Numbered from the stretch's first letter, positions 1-8,750 are shown. The stretch: 64,000 bases of DNA from Brevibacillus migulae (GCF_004521915.1 NZ_SDKD01000021.1:32627-96626), one strand, 5' to 3'. Notes: generated by a model from the letters alone, not told the origin. A program made the numbers and translations.

Positions 1-559
1 ACAGAGATTCCAGCAAATAGTTGGCCATCACGGTACGCAGGAAGTTGCGGTCATTCGGCTGATCGACAAACTGCTGATACAGATCAGCGATAAACTTGTT
101 GCGCTCCAGCAAGCGTTTATCCGTGCGCCACTCATCATAAATATTGTCACGAGTTGCAGGGGAGCATACCGAATCGAGAATATAGCTGTACGATTGGGCA
201 TGGATCTCTTCCTGGAACGTCTGAATGTTCAACAGAGAGGCCACTTCTGGTGCGGTCACGTAGTCCGAGATGTTCGGCAGGTTTTCTGATTGAATGGAGT
301 CCAGGAAGTTCAGAAATGAAATGGTTTTATCAAATGCGCGGCGCTCTGCCGGCGATAGCGTCTCAAATTGCTTGGCATCGCTGGCAAGCGGCACTTCCTC
401 TGGAATCCAGAAGTTGTTTAGCATGGTACGGTACAGCTTGGCCGACCATGGATATTTAATACGGTTCCACTCGCGCAGATTGGTAGTATTTCCCCCGATC
501 AGACGCTGCGTGCCGCGTTGGCCTTCCTCGTTAAACAAGCGTTTTTTTTGCAAATCCAT
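1..559 (-). CDS. nrdB: Ribonucleotide reductase small subunit NrdB, 3' part missing
   Basis: Beta (R2) subunit of class I ribonucleoside-diphosphate reductase. It generates the radical used by NrdA to make deoxyribonucleotides. Only the first 186 codons are present because the gene runs off the left edge. The start is an ATG preceded by GAGGTG nine bases upstream. Residues near D61, E117 and H120 fit the first di-iron ligands, and Y124 (H-A-Q-S-Y) sits where the radical tyrosine is found in E. coli NrdB. It begins 27 bases after the nrdA stop, so the two genes form one operon under the promoter in front of nrdA. Confidence 0.93.
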   Translation of the reverse strand, partial: MDLQKKRLFNEEGQRGTQRLIGGNTTNLREWNRIKYPWSAKLYRTMLNNFWIPEEVPLASDAKQFETLSPAERRAFDKTISFLNFLDSIQSENLPNISDYVTAPEVASLLNIQTFQEEIHAQSYSYILDSVCSPATRDNIYDEWRTDKRLLERNKFIADLYQQFVDQPNDRNFLRTVMANYLLESL

Positions 560-586
560 GATTCTTTACACCTCGATTAATTGTTC

Positions 587-2833
587 TTAAGCAGAGCAGC
601 TCACACAATCTTCCACTTCTACGGATTGATTACGCACATAGTAAATGGTCTTCAAGCCGTTTTCCCATGCCTGAATATACAGATCAAGGAACTGTGGCGC
701 CGTAATATCCGGTGTGATGTACAAGTTGAAGGATTGCGCCTGGTCAATGTGACGCTGTCTTGCTCCCGCCGCACGAATCGACCAGATTTGATCGATACGA
801 TGCGCTTCCTTGTAGTAGAAGAATGTTTTTTCATTCAGGTTTGGTGCCGTTTGCGGGATGTTTCCGTTCCGCTTTTCTTCGATAAAGAATTTGGCATATA
901 CCGGGTCGGTGGAAGCTGTGGAACCAGCGATCAGGCTCGTTGTTCCGGTCGGCGCTACCGCAAACGTCCAAGCATTACGCATGCCGTTCTCCGCCACTTG
1001 CTTGCGAAGCTCTTGCCAACGCTCGCTTTCATAGCCTCGCTGCGCAAAGTATTCCCCAGTCTGCCATTCACTGCCCTCAAATACCGGGTAATGCCCTTTT
1101 TCTTTGGAAATTTCCATCGATGCTTTGATCGCGTGGTAAGAAATTTCCTCATACAGCTTGTCCGCTACTTCGATATGCTCTTCGCTTTCCCATTTCACGC
1201 CGTTTTGCGCCAAGTATTGATGGTAACCGCTTGTCCCCAAACCAACGGCGCGATACTTTTTATTCGTTTGCTGCGCTTGCTTCACCGGATAGAAGTTCAG
1301 ATCGATTACATTGTCCAGCATCCGCATTTGGATCGGCACGATCCGCGCGATATCCTCAAAGGAATTTACACGTCCCAGATTCAACGATGACAGGTTGCAC
1401 ACGACAAAATCACCTGGCTTTTGGCGCGTTACAATTTCGCCATCTTCTACTTCTTCGCTGATCAGCGTAGTCGGACTCATGTTTTGCATGATTTCCGTGC
1501 ACAAGTTGGAGGAATAAACCATGCCGGCATGCTTGTTTGGATTCGCACGATTTACCGTATCGCGGAAGAAAACAAATGGTGTTCCCGTTTCAAACGCGCT
1601 GGACATGATCCGTTTCATGATCTCGATGGCAGGAATCTCTGTCTTAATGGTGAGGCGAGGCTCCTGTACACACTGTTCATAGCGTTTGTTGAATTCTTCG
1701 CCAAAGCTGTCTTCCAGCGAGAAGCCCATCACTTCACGCACTTCATGCGGGTCAAACAAGTACCAGCTGCCACGCTCTTTTACCTTTTCCATAAACAGAT
1801 CTGGGATACATACACCAGGGAAAATGTCATGAGCCTTCATGCGATCGTCCCCGTTGTTGGTCTTCAAGTTCAAGAAGTCCAAAATGTCCGCATGCCAAAT
1901 ATCCAAATAGATGGCAAACGCTCCTGCTCGGGTACCCAACTGATCCACGCTGATCGCGATCTGGTTGTACAGGCGTGTCCAAGGTACGATACCGCCTGAC
2001 GCACCCTTGTGTCCACGGATAGAGGAACCGCGGCTGCGCACCTTGCCCAAGTAAATGCCTACGCCCCCGCCAAACTTGGAAACCATGGAGGTCGCATTGG
2101 CTGTGTTCATAATGCTCGCAAGCGAATCATCTACCGTGTCAATGAAGCAGGAAGACAGTTGGTGGAAAGGGGTTCCCGCATTCGCCAAAGTCGGTGTAGC
2201 CACCGTGATTTCCAGCTTCGAAAGAACATCATAGAAATCTTTGGCATGTTTTACGCGATCCTTTTCTTTGCTTGCCAGATGCATCGCAATGACCATGAAT
2301 CGCTCTTGAGGCAGTTCCATCACACCGCCGTCGCGGTTTTTGATCATATAGCGATCCGCCAGCAGACGAAGACCGGCATAATTAAACAGCTGGTCACGCT
2401 CCGGCTTTATGTATGCCCCGAGTTCGGCAATTTCCTCGTCAGAGTATGTTTCCAACAGATAGGAACCATAGAGCCCTTGCTCCGTGAGCGTATGGATCAA
2501 TTGGGTAAAGTCACCGTATCCAAAATGTCCGCGATAATTGCGGTTGATTGCCGCATCCTTGTAGAGATCATAAGCAAGCAATCTTGCTGCAACGAATTGC
2601 CAATCTGGATTTTCAACGCTTGTCTTCTCTACTGCAACCTGAATGACGGTACGTTGAATTTCTTTGGTAGTCATCCCGTCGCGAAATTGCAGGTGAGAAT
2701 CTAATTCAAGCTCCAACGGATCACAATTTGGATAATTCGCGCATGCATAGCCGATCACTTTTTTCAGCTTGTCGACACGCAGGTCTTCTCTCTCTCCGTT
2801 ACGCTTCACGATGCTAATGGTCGCAATGGTCAT
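587..2833 (-). CDS. nrdA: Ribonucleotide reductase large subunit NrdA
   Basis: Catalytic alpha subunit of class I ribonucleotide reductase, 748 residues. An ATP-cone domain occupies about residues 5-95, implying dATP feedback inhibition. Active-site residues are visible: C229 and C479 as the redox pair, C445 and E447 (motif N-L-C-T-E), and a C-terminal C743-x2-C746 pair that re-reduces the site. The ATG at 2833 follows AAGGAGTG by about nine bases; the frame is open further upstream (to 2938) but that part has no ribosome site. The length and ATP cone favour the NrdAB (Ia-like) over the shorter NrdEF type. Candidate NrdR boxes lie upstream. Confidence 0.95.
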   Translation of the reverse strand: MTIATISIVKRNGEREDLRVDKLKKVIGYACANYPNCDPLELELDSHLQFRDGMTTKEIQRTVIQVAVEKTSVENPDWQFVAARLLAYDLYKDAAINRNYRGHFGYGDFTQLIHTLTEQGLYGSYLLETYSDEEIAELGAYIKPERDQLFNYAGLRLLADRYMIKNRDGGVMELPQERFMVIAMHLASKEKDRVKHAKDFYDVLSKLEITVATPTLANAGTPFHQLSSCFIDTVDDSLASIMNTANATSMVSKFGGGVGIYLGKVRSRGSSIRGHKGASGGIVPWTRLYNQIAISVDQLGTRAGAFAIYLDIWHADILDFLNLKTNNGDDRMKAHDIFPGVCIPDLFMEKVKERGSWYLFDPHEVREVMGFSLEDSFGEEFNKRYEQCVQEPRLTIKTEIPAIEIMKRIMSSAFETGTPFVFFRDTVNRANPNKHAGMVYSSNLCTEIMQNMSPTTLISEEVEDGEIVTRQKPGDFVVCNLSSLNLGRVNSFEDIARIVPIQMRMLDNVIDLNFYPVKQAQQTNKKYRAVGLGTSGYHQYLAQNGVKWESEEHIEVADKLYEEISYHAIKASMEISKEKGHYPVFEGSEWQTGEYFAQRGYESERWQELRKQVAENGMRNAWTFAVAPTGTTSLIAGSTASTDPVYAKFFIEEKRNGNIPQTAPNLNEKTFFYYKEAHRIDQIWSIRAAGARQRHIDQAQSFNLYITPDITAPQFLDLYIQAWENGLKTIYYVRNQSVEVEDCVSCSA

Positions 2834-2894
2834 GCTCAGGACACTCCTTACGGGAATAAACTCTAGTAAAATGAAAAAAACTGTCGAAGTTGAT

Positions 2895-2993
2895 GTACTA
2901 GGTATAGTGATTAAGTTAACACAAAGAGAGTGAATCAATCAACATATGGGTATGGTATAAATTTTTCGACAAAGCAAATACTAGATATTGATT
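2895..2993 (-). promoter_or_regulatory. Two NrdR-box-like sites upstream of nrdAB
   Basis: Two 16-base sites resemble the NrdR consensus (acaCwAtATaTwGtgt): 2895-2910 (GTACTAGGTATAGTGA on the plus strand) and 2978-2993 (ATACTAGATATTGATT). Both keep the core C-T-A-x-x-T-A-T-x-G. They are 83 bp apart, close to eight helical turns, so they face the same side of DNA. NrdR is the ATP/dATP-sensing repressor of ribonucleotide reductase genes. The site assignment is by eye and rests on consensus memory. Confidence 0.5.
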
Positions 2994-3216
2994 TTCATCT
3001 GAAATCTGTTAATAACATACTCGACGGAAATTGCAAACAGAAATTTCGACATTTTTTTCTTTACTTTCAGCAAAACAAGTATCTCCAGCCTCTCCCATAG
3101 ACAAACGGTGGTGTCATCATGTAAAATATTCTTTCTGTAGAGGATCTTTTTTTCAATATCGAGCGTATTCGTTCGTTCCTTATATGAAATAACGCAAAAC
3201 TAGAGGTGATTAACAG

Positions 3217-4152
3217 ATGGAACAAAAACCATACCGTATCTTGCTGTATTACAAATATGTCCCTATTGAAAATCCAGAAGAATTTGCAGCCGCCCATCTG
3301 CAAATGTGTAAAGATATCGGGCTGAAAGGCCGCATTATCGTGGCAGAAGAGGGATTGAACGGTACTGTATCCGGAACGATTGCGCAAACTGACGAATACA
3401 TCGCTCAACTCCGCAAAGATCCTCGTTTTGCTGATATGCCGATCAAGATCGATGAAGCAGACGGCCATGCTTTCAAAAAAATGTTTGTCCGTCACAAGCC
3501 TGAGCTCGTGACCTGGCGCTTGGAAGAAAAAGTCGATCCAAACCGTCTGACCGGCAAACATCTGAAACCGGCTGAGTGGTACGAAATGTTGCAACGCGAC
3601 GATGTCGTCGTGCTTGATGGCCGCAACGCGTACGAGTATGACATCGGCCATTTCCGCGGTGCCATCCGCCCAGAGGTCGAATCTTCCCGTGAGTTTCCTG
3701 AGTGGATTCGCGAAAACTTCAGCAAGTTCAAAGATAAAAAAGTACTTACCTACTGCACAGGCGGTATTCGCTGCGAAGTATTATCCGGCATCCTGCTGCG
3801 CGAAGGCTTCGAAGAGGTTTACCAGCTTGATGGCGGGATTGTCACTTACGGAAAAGATCCGGAAGTAAAAGGTCAACTGTTTGATGGAAAATGCTACGTG
3901 TTTGATGAGCGCATCTCCGTTCCGATCAACCAAGTAGAAGATGTTGTGGTCGGCACTTGCTACCACTGCGGCAAGAAGGAAGACAGATATGTGAACTGCG
4001 CCAATCCGGAGTGCAACCTGCAGCATATCGTCTGCCCTGAGTGCGAAATCGAGCATAAACGTTCCTGCTCCAAAGAATGCGAGGAGCATCCGCGCAACCG
4101 ATACATCGAAGAGCAAAAATTATTGGAAGAACAAAAGCTGCAGCAAGCGTAA
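3217..4152 (+). CDS. trhO: tRNA uridine(34) hydroxylase TrhO (UPF0176/YbfQ, rhodanese domain)
   Basis: Rhodanese-family protein of 311 residues matching the YceA/YbfQ group, which hydroxylates U34 of certain tRNAs with oxygen to give 5-hydroxyuridine. The N-terminal ferredoxin-like part (1-100) is followed by a rhodanese domain with active-site C180 in Y-C-T-G-G-I-R-C. The C-terminal region (about 245-295) holds many cysteines in C-x2-C pairs, consistent with zinc binding. The start has AGAGGTGAT just upstream. It is transcribed alone, divergent from nrdAB, and ends at a strong terminator. Confidence 0.9.
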   Translation: MEQKPYRILLYYKYVPIENPEEFAAAHLQMCKDIGLKGRIIVAEEGLNGTVSGTIAQTDEYIAQLRKDPRFADMPIKIDEADGHAFKKMFVRHKPELVTWRLEEKVDPNRLTGKHLKPAEWYEMLQRDDVVVLDGRNAYEYDIGHFRGAIRPEVESSREFPEWIRENFSKFKDKKVLTYCTGGIRCEVLSGILLREGFEEVYQLDGGIVTYGKDPEVKGQLFDGKCYVFDERISVPINQVEDVVVGTCYHCGKKEDRYVNCANPECNLQHIVCPECEIEHKRSCSKECEEHPRNRYIEEQKLLEEQKLQQA

Positions 4153-4170
4153 TCTCATAACCACCATTAA

Positions 4171-4200
4171 GGCTCCGTCCCTACTCGACGGAGCCTTTGT
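4171..4200 (+). terminator. Intrinsic terminator of trhO
   Basis: Perfect 9-bp stem GGCTCCGTC / GACGGAGCC with a 7-base loop, followed by TTTGTTATT. It starts 18 bases after the trhO stop codon. Confidence 0.85.
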
Positions 4201-4319
4201 TATTACTACAGCAGTAAATCCCCTCCCCTCTCCACACTTTCATAGTTCTTTTCCTCTTTTTTCATGGAATGAATGTGGTATGCTCGTTACAAGATCGATT
4301 TGGACAAGGAGAGAGCCGA

Positions 4320-5774
4320 ATGAATGATCAATGGCTGGTGGAAGCAACGATTGCGCAAGTTCAGGAAAAGATGGCGAACGGAGAACTCTCTGCACGTGAT
4401 TTGGTCCTCTTTTATATGAAACAAGCCGCTGTCTACGATAAAGCTGGCGTCCATTTGAACGCGATCCTCGAATGGAATCCGGATGCCTTCCAAATCGCAG
4501 AAGCGCTTGATCAAGAGCGCAAGCTGCGCGGCCCTCGGGGACCTATGCACGGGATTCCCGTCCTGATCAAGGATAATATCGATACGGCAGACAAGATGCA
4601 TACGAGTGCAGGCTCTCTGGCCTTGGCCCATTCTTATGCGGCAAAGGATGCGTATGTCGTAGAACGGCTTCGCGAGGCAGGGGCCGTTATCCTAGGCAAA
4701 ACTAATCTGACGGAATTCGCCAATTTCATGACCGATCATATGCCGAATGGATATAGCTCACGCGGAGGTCAGGTTCGAAATTCATATGGCCCGGGGATTT
4801 TCGATACTGGGGGCTCTAGCTCGGGTTCGGGGGTGGCTGTAGCGGCAAACCTGGCCATGGTCGCAGTCGGTACGGAAACTTCCGGCTCCATTTTGAGTCC
4901 AGCCAGCTCCAATTCGGTGGTAGGAATCAAACCGACAGTCGGGCTCATCAGCCGAAGCGGCATCATTCCGATTTCTTTCAGACAAGACACTGCAGGTCCC
5001 ATGGCCCGTACCGTCGCAGATGCAGCCATACTGCTCGGCGCCATGACAGGAGTCGATCAAGCTGATCCGGTGACAGCTGCCAGCATCGGCCGAGCGTATA
5101 CGGACTACACCCCCTTTCTCGACCCTCAGGGGTTAGCAGGTGCTCGTCTGGGAATTGCCCGCCCCGTCTATTATGATGATCTGGATAAGGATCAGCTCGC
5201 TTTGATGGAGCTGGCCATTCAGACACTCTCCCAACAGGGGGCAACTGTGATTGATCCGGTCACCATCCCGTCCTCCTCCCGGCTAACTCCGGACATGGCC
5301 GTAATGCTTCACGAGTTCAAACCCGCCCTGAACGCTTATTTGCGAGCTCTTCCCGATCATTGGCCGATCCACAGCTTGCAGGATGTCATACGTTTCAATG
5401 AGGAGCATGCCGAACAAGCTCTTCGCTATGGGCAGAGCATTCTGGAACAAGCGGAAGCCACAAGCGGGACGCTAACCGAACCGGCCTATCTGGAAAGCAG
5501 GGCGCGGGATCTGTACGATTCACAAACGGACGGGATCGACGCAGCGCTTGTCGAGCACGGACTGGATGCTCTGGTCTTTCCAGCCAACTACGGTGCGGGA
5601 ATCGCTGCAAAAGCGGGATATCCTTCTATAACCGTACCAGCCGGCTATACGCCAGAGGGAAAACCGCTGGGGATCACGTTTACCGGGAAGGCCTACAGTG
5701 AGCCTCAGCTGATCCGCATCGCTTATGCATACGAGCAAGCCACTCAGCATCGTGTACCGCCAAAGCTGGTGTAA
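4320..5774 (+). CDS. Amidase signature family enzyme
   Basis: Cytoplasmic amidase of 484 residues with the Ser-cisSer-Lys catalytic apparatus. K84 lies in G-I-P-V-L-I-K-D-N-I, the glycine/serine-rich G-G-S-S-S-G-S-G is at 164-171, and the nucleophile should be S190 in T-E-T-S-G-S-I. The family hydrolyses amides, and includes GatA. The absence of gatB/gatC nearby argues for a free-standing amidase of unknown substrate. The start at 4320 follows AAGGAGAG by six bases; an in-frame ATG at 4269 lacks such a site. Monocistronic, ending at a bidirectional terminator shared with the ABC-F gene. Confidence 0.88.
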   Translation: MNDQWLVEATIAQVQEKMANGELSARDLVLFYMKQAAVYDKAGVHLNAILEWNPDAFQIAEALDQERKLRGPRGPMHGIPVLIKDNIDTADKMHTSAGSLALAHSYAAKDAYVVERLREAGAVILGKTNLTEFANFMTDHMPNGYSSRGGQVRNSYGPGIFDTGGSSSGSGVAVAANLAMVAVGTETSGSILSPASSNSVVGIKPTVGLISRSGIIPISFRQDTAGPMARTVADAAILLGAMTGVDQADPVTAASIGRAYTDYTPFLDPQGLAGARLGIARPVYYDDLDKDQLALMELAIQTLSQQGATVIDPVTIPSSSRLTPDMAVMLHEFKPALNAYLRALPDHWPIHSLQDVIRFNEEHAEQALRYGQSILEQAEATSGTLTEPAYLESRARDLYDSQTDGIDAALVEHGLDALVFPANYGAGIAAKAGYPSITVPAGYTPEGKPLGITFTGKAYSEPQLIRIAYAYEQATQHRVPPKLV

Positions 5775-5784
5775 ACACACAAAA

Positions 5785-5820
5785 AAGGAAGCGCCACTGG
5801 GGTGCTTCCTTCTTTTTGCG
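5785..5820. terminator. Bidirectional terminator between amidase and ABC-F genes
   Basis: AAGGAAGC / GCTTCCTT stem with A-rich sequence on the left and CTTTTTG on the right. It can therefore stop the amidase (plus) and the ABC-F gene (minus, ending at 5847). Confidence 0.8.
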
Positions 5821-5846
5821 TACTTTTATGAGACGATCGTTTTTCT

Positions 5847-7325
5847 CTAGAGTTGTACTACCTTAGTAGCGATGTTTTTGCAGAACTCACTGTCATGCTC
5901 CACGAAAAGAATGGTAGGTGTATATTCGAGCAGCAGCTCTTCAATCTGCATCCGCGAAATCACATCGATAAAATTAAGCGGTTCATCCCAAATGTACAAA
6001 TGAGCATTCTCACAAAGACTTTTCGCAATCAGCACTTTCTTTTTTTGCCCGCCGCTAAAAGCGGACATATCCTTTTCAAATTGTATGCGGGAGAAATCGA
6101 GTTTTCTTAGAATCGATTTAAATAGGCTTTCATCGATTCCATGGTCTCTCGCGTAATCCGTCAGGCTCCCTTGCAAATGAGAGGTGTCCTGGGACACATA
6201 GGAGATTTTCAGCTGGCTCCCCCTTCTGAAAGTGCCCGTATGCTGGATCTCCTCTCCACATATCAGTTTGATGATGCTTGATTTTCCGGAGCCATTTTTC
6301 CCTGCAAGCGCAATTCGCTCCCCTTGCCCGATCGTAAAGCTTACATCTGCACAAACCGGCTTCTCCCCGTAAAAAATCGACACATGCTCAAGCTCTACAA
6401 GCTGGTTTTTATGGTAGGTCAGCTGGGAAATCTTTAAGCTGTCCTGGTTTTCAATGTTTTTCAGGAGCTTCGCTTTTTCCTCGATCGCGGAATGCTGTCT
6501 TTGCTCGATTGATTTCGAGCGTTTCATCATCTTGGCAGCCTTATGGCCAACATACCCTTTATCAACCTTGGAACCGGAATTTAGGGTGCCATTTTTGGTT
6601 TTTTCCACTTCGTGGGACCAGTGGTTTGTGCGCTTTGCAGATTCGGACAAGCGTTTAATGTCCTTCTTCAGCCTTTCATTCTCGGCAAACTCAAACTGAT
6701 CCTGCCTTTTTTTATTTTCCCACCACTCGGAGAACGTCCCTTTTTGTACCTCGATATTGGTCTTATTAATGGAAAGGATGTGATCGACGCAGTTATCCAG
6801 GAATGCTCTGTCATGGGATACCAGAATAAAGCCGCTTTTGGTATCGAGATAATCACTGACAAGCTTTCTTGCATGCATATCCAGGTGATTGGTCGGTTCA
6901 TCAATGAGCAGAAAGCTGTTTTCCTTCAAAAACAACGCAGCCAGCATCACCTTCGTCTGCTCTCCATTGGACAAAGTAGCAAAAGGCCGATACAGCACAT
7001 CTTCGGACACCTTCAATAAGGAAAGTTCGCGCATCAGTTCCCAATGATGGTAGTCGGTAAGGATGCCCTCGATGACGTCTAGGGTATTCTGTTCCTTGTT
7101 CTCCACCGGAAAAGGAAAGTATTCAAATTGGACATTGGCCGAGATCTTACCGCTGTATTCATAGTTCCCCAGCAACAAATGAAGGAAGGTCGTCTTCCCT
7201 CTCCCGTTTCTTCCCGTAAATCCCAATTTCCAATCAGTATCGATCTGGAAGCTTACGTCTTCAAAGATGTTATCAAAACTGCCCTCATAGGCAAATGTCA
7301 GGTTGGTCACTTGGATTAATGACAT
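5847..7325 (-). CDS. ABC-F ribosomal protection ATPase, Lsa-like
   Basis: Soluble twin-ATPase protein of 492 residues without membrane segments. The first ATPase has Walker A G-R-N-G-R-G-K-T-T, signature L-S-N-G-E-Q and Walker B L-L-I-D-E-P-T-N-H-L-D. The second has G-K-N-G-S-G-K-S-S, F-S-G-G-Q and Y-I-W-D-E-P-L. The linker (about 190-290) is charged, as in antibiotic-resistance ABC-Fs. Sequence style and length resemble Lsa(A), which dislodges lincosamides, streptogramins A and pleuromutilins from the ribosome; the drug range here is inference. The start is ATG 7325 with AGGGGG eight bases upstream (a TTG at 7328 is also possible). A roughly 245-base leader with a leader ORF, terminator and antiterminator precedes it, indicating drug-inducible control. 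Confidence 0.9.
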   Translation of the reverse strand: MSLIQVTNLTFAYEGSFDNIFEDVSFQIDTDWKLGFTGRNGRGKTTFLHLLLGNYEYSGKISANVQFEYFPFPVENKEQNTLDVIEGILTDYHHWELMRELSLLKVSEDVLYRPFATLSNGEQTKVMLAALFLKENSFLLIDEPTNHLDMHARKLVSDYLDTKSGFILVSHDRAFLDNCVDHILSINKTNIEVQKGTFSEWWENKKRQDQFEFAENERLKKDIKRLSESAKRTNHWSHEVEKTKNGTLNSGSKVDKGYVGHKAAKMMKRSKSIEQRQHSAIEEKAKLLKNIENQDSLKISQLTYHKNQLVELEHVSIFYGEKPVCADVSFTIGQGERIALAGKNGSGKSSIIKLICGEEIQHTGTFRRGSQLKISYVSQDTSHLQGSLTDYARDHGIDESLFKSILRKLDFSRIQFEKDMSAFSGGQKKKVLIAKSLCENAHLYIWDEPLNFIDVISRMQIEELLLEYTPTILFVEHDSEFCKNIATKVVQL

Positions 7326-7343
7326 CAAATCATCCCCCTGTAT

Positions 7344-7384
7344 GAAAAATAAAGAGCTGCAAGAAAGTTACTTTCTCGCAGCTC
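7344..7384 (-). terminator. Leader attenuator terminator before the ABC-F gene
   Basis: On the minus strand, GAGCTGCGAGAAAG and CTTTCTTGCAGCTC form a 14-bp stem with one G-U pair and a tiny loop, followed by TTTATTTTT. The structure ends about 20 bases before the ABC-F start and lies inside the transcript made from the promoter at 7577-7605, so it is an attenuator rather than the end of a gene. Confidence 0.85.
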
Positions 7385-7470
7385 AAATACATACAGCAAA
7401 TCTAACGCCACACGGTGGAGTTAGATAAGGACATATCCGTCTGAGTGAAAAGTGTAGTAACTTTCTTGCA
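7358..7470 (-). promoter_or_regulatory. Antiterminator pairing in the ABC-F leader
   Basis: Bases 7456-7470 read TGCAAGAAAGTTACT on the minus strand. They are exactly complementary over 15 bases to AGTAACTTTCTTGCA at 7358-7372, which is the core of the downstream terminator stem. Pairing would abolish the terminator. Between the arms lies another hairpin, TCTAAC..CCAC / GTGG..GTTAGA (7401-7425). This is a classical mutually exclusive attenuator; the trigger is inferred to be a ribosome stalled in the leader ORF. Confidence 0.75.
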
Positions 7471-7473
7471 CAT
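7402..7473 (-). CDS. Possible 23-residue leader peptide of the ABC-F gene
   Basis: ATG at 7473 opens a 23-codon frame beginning M-C-K-K-V-T-T-L and ending T-V-W-R before TAG at 7404-7402. Codons 2-6 coincide with the antiterminator strand 7456-7470, so ribosome position would directly control which hairpin forms. No clear Shine-Dalgarno sequence precedes this ATG. Alternative tiny frames exist upstream (ATG at 7542, five codons; ATG at 7525, three codons), so which one is translated is uncertain. Confidence 0.4.
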   Translation of the reverse strand: MCKKVTTLFTQTDMSLSNSTVWR

Positions 7474-7576
7474 AAAGAATAAAACAAGCGAAATAACGAT
7501 CGCTTTTGTTGTTTTATACCTTCATTAGCAAGAAAAATCCATTACACGTTTCAACTCCATTCATGAAATTACAAGT

Positions 7577-7605
7577 ATTTTACCATACGCGATGATTGAA
7601 TGCAA
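7577..7605 (-). promoter_or_regulatory. Sigma-A promoter of the ABC-F leader
   Basis: TTGCAT (7600-7605) and TAAAAT (7577-7582) on the minus strand are separated by 17 bases, a near-ideal vegetative promoter. Transcription would start near 7570, giving a leader of about 245 bases. Confidence 0.75.
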
Positions 7606-7620
7606 CCGAAAGACTCACCG

Positions 7621-7654
7621 GTAAAATGGCTCCGTCCAGTGTCCGGTGAAGCCA
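7621..7654 (-). terminator. Weak terminator after the YheC/D gene
   Basis: On the minus strand TGGCTTC and GGAGCCA can pair over 7 bp (one G-U), followed by TTTTAC. It lies 26 bases past the stop codon. The loop is long and the T-run short. Confidence 0.35.
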
Positions 7655-7679
7655 CTCCCTTTTATCATGCCTGACCTAT

Positions 7680-8750
7680 CTACTCTGTACTCGCCACATG
7701 CATGGCGTACTGCAGCGGCTTTCGTATCGCCTGACGATAGAGAGCCAACTGTCCGAGCTCCTTGAAAATTTCTCTGCCTGGCTTCGGATTCACTTCGATT
7801 AGCCAGACACGGCCATCCCGATCGACTCCAATATCCAGCCCCAGCTCCAGCATTCGCCCAAAATGATTCTCGATGGTGGCTGCGGTCTGATACCCAAGCT
7901 TTTCACACTCAGCGACGATTTCCTTTGCTCTTTCTTCGTTGAATCTTGCAGCCAGAAACCGGGTCGAATCAACCGCTGTCCCGCCTCCGTGGAGATTGGA
8001 GGTTGCACTTTGTTGACCACCTACGCGGATCCCGTGACCTGTGATCGACCATACGCCATCTTGATTTTTTTGCAGGAGGAGCCGCATATCCACCGATCTT
8101 CCTGGTTTCAAATCAAGCGCAAGACCTTGCTGGATTATATAATAACCGCGATTGACCCAGCGCTCGACCTTTGTGAGTAAGGAAGGCTGGCTGTTCGTTC
8201 GAATGGAACGCTTCACGCGGTTATGATCCCGTCCCAGCAGATGATAGCCTTCCTCTGTCCGTTCGATCTTCAATATTCCCCTGCCGCCTGTACCGTTGAC
8301 TGGTTTCACATACAGCTGTGAGTGCTTCCGCAGCATGCTGCGGAGTGTCGCCTTTTGAAATAATTGCGTATCAGGCAGCCATGGATGCATCCGTTCATCC
8401 TTGATCAGAACTTGATGTACCTTCCATTTGTTGGCCAGTCGGTTATTGGTATACGGAAACAGTTTTCTTCTGCGAAAGGCTACATAGCGTTGAAAAGCGG
8501 CTGTCGGCGAATACCGGTAGCGATCGATCACTACATCGGGCCAGGTGATTTTGCGTCGGATCCATCCCTTTGCTCCTGCAGGGACATAGCCATAGATGCT
8601 GCGGCTGCCGACATCCACATCCTGCGGGGCAAAAAGGAACACCTGACAACCAAGACGCGCACCTTCATGAATCAATTGCCGGAAGTATCGAGGCTCGGAA
8701 AATCGGCTTCCCACCCGCGAGGTCAAGATCCCAATCCTTACTTTGTTCAT
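7680..8750 (-). CDS. YheC/YheD-family ATP-grasp protein (spore-coat associated)
   Basis: A 356-residue protein with the ATP-grasp fold typical of the YheC/YheD family. The N-terminus M-N-K-V-R-I-G-I-L-T-S-R, a central K-P-V-N-G-T-G-G-R-G nucleotide loop and a C-terminal L-I-E-V-N-P-K-P-G-R metal/ATP-binding motif are visible. B. subtilis relatives are described as endospore coat-associated; the reaction is unknown, though the fold implies ATP-dependent carboxylate-amine ligation. GAGGGTG precedes the ATG. It lies downstream of the pseudouridine synthase in the same direction. Confidence 0.82.
   Translation of the reverse strand: MNKVRIGILTSRVGSRFSEPRYFRQLIHEGARLGCQVFLFAPQDVDVGSRSIYGYVPAGAKGWIRRKITWPDVVIDRYRYSPTAAFQRYVAFRRRKLFPYTNNRLANKWKVHQVLIKDERMHPWLPDTQLFQKATLRSMLRKHSQLYVKPVNGTGGRGILKIERTEEGYHLLGRDHNRVKRSIRTNSQPSLLTKVERWVNRGYYIIQQGLALDLKPGRSVDMRLLLQKNQDGVWSITGHGIRVGGQQSATSNLHGGGTAVDSTRFLAARFNEERAKEIVAECEKLGYQTAATIENHFGRMLELGLDIGVDRDGRVWLIEVNPKPGREIFKELGQLALYRQAIRKPLQYAMHVASTE

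Noticed and set aside
3067..3651. Minus-strand frame of 194 codons opposite trhO
   Set aside because: It overlaps most of a well-recognised gene and shows no family features.
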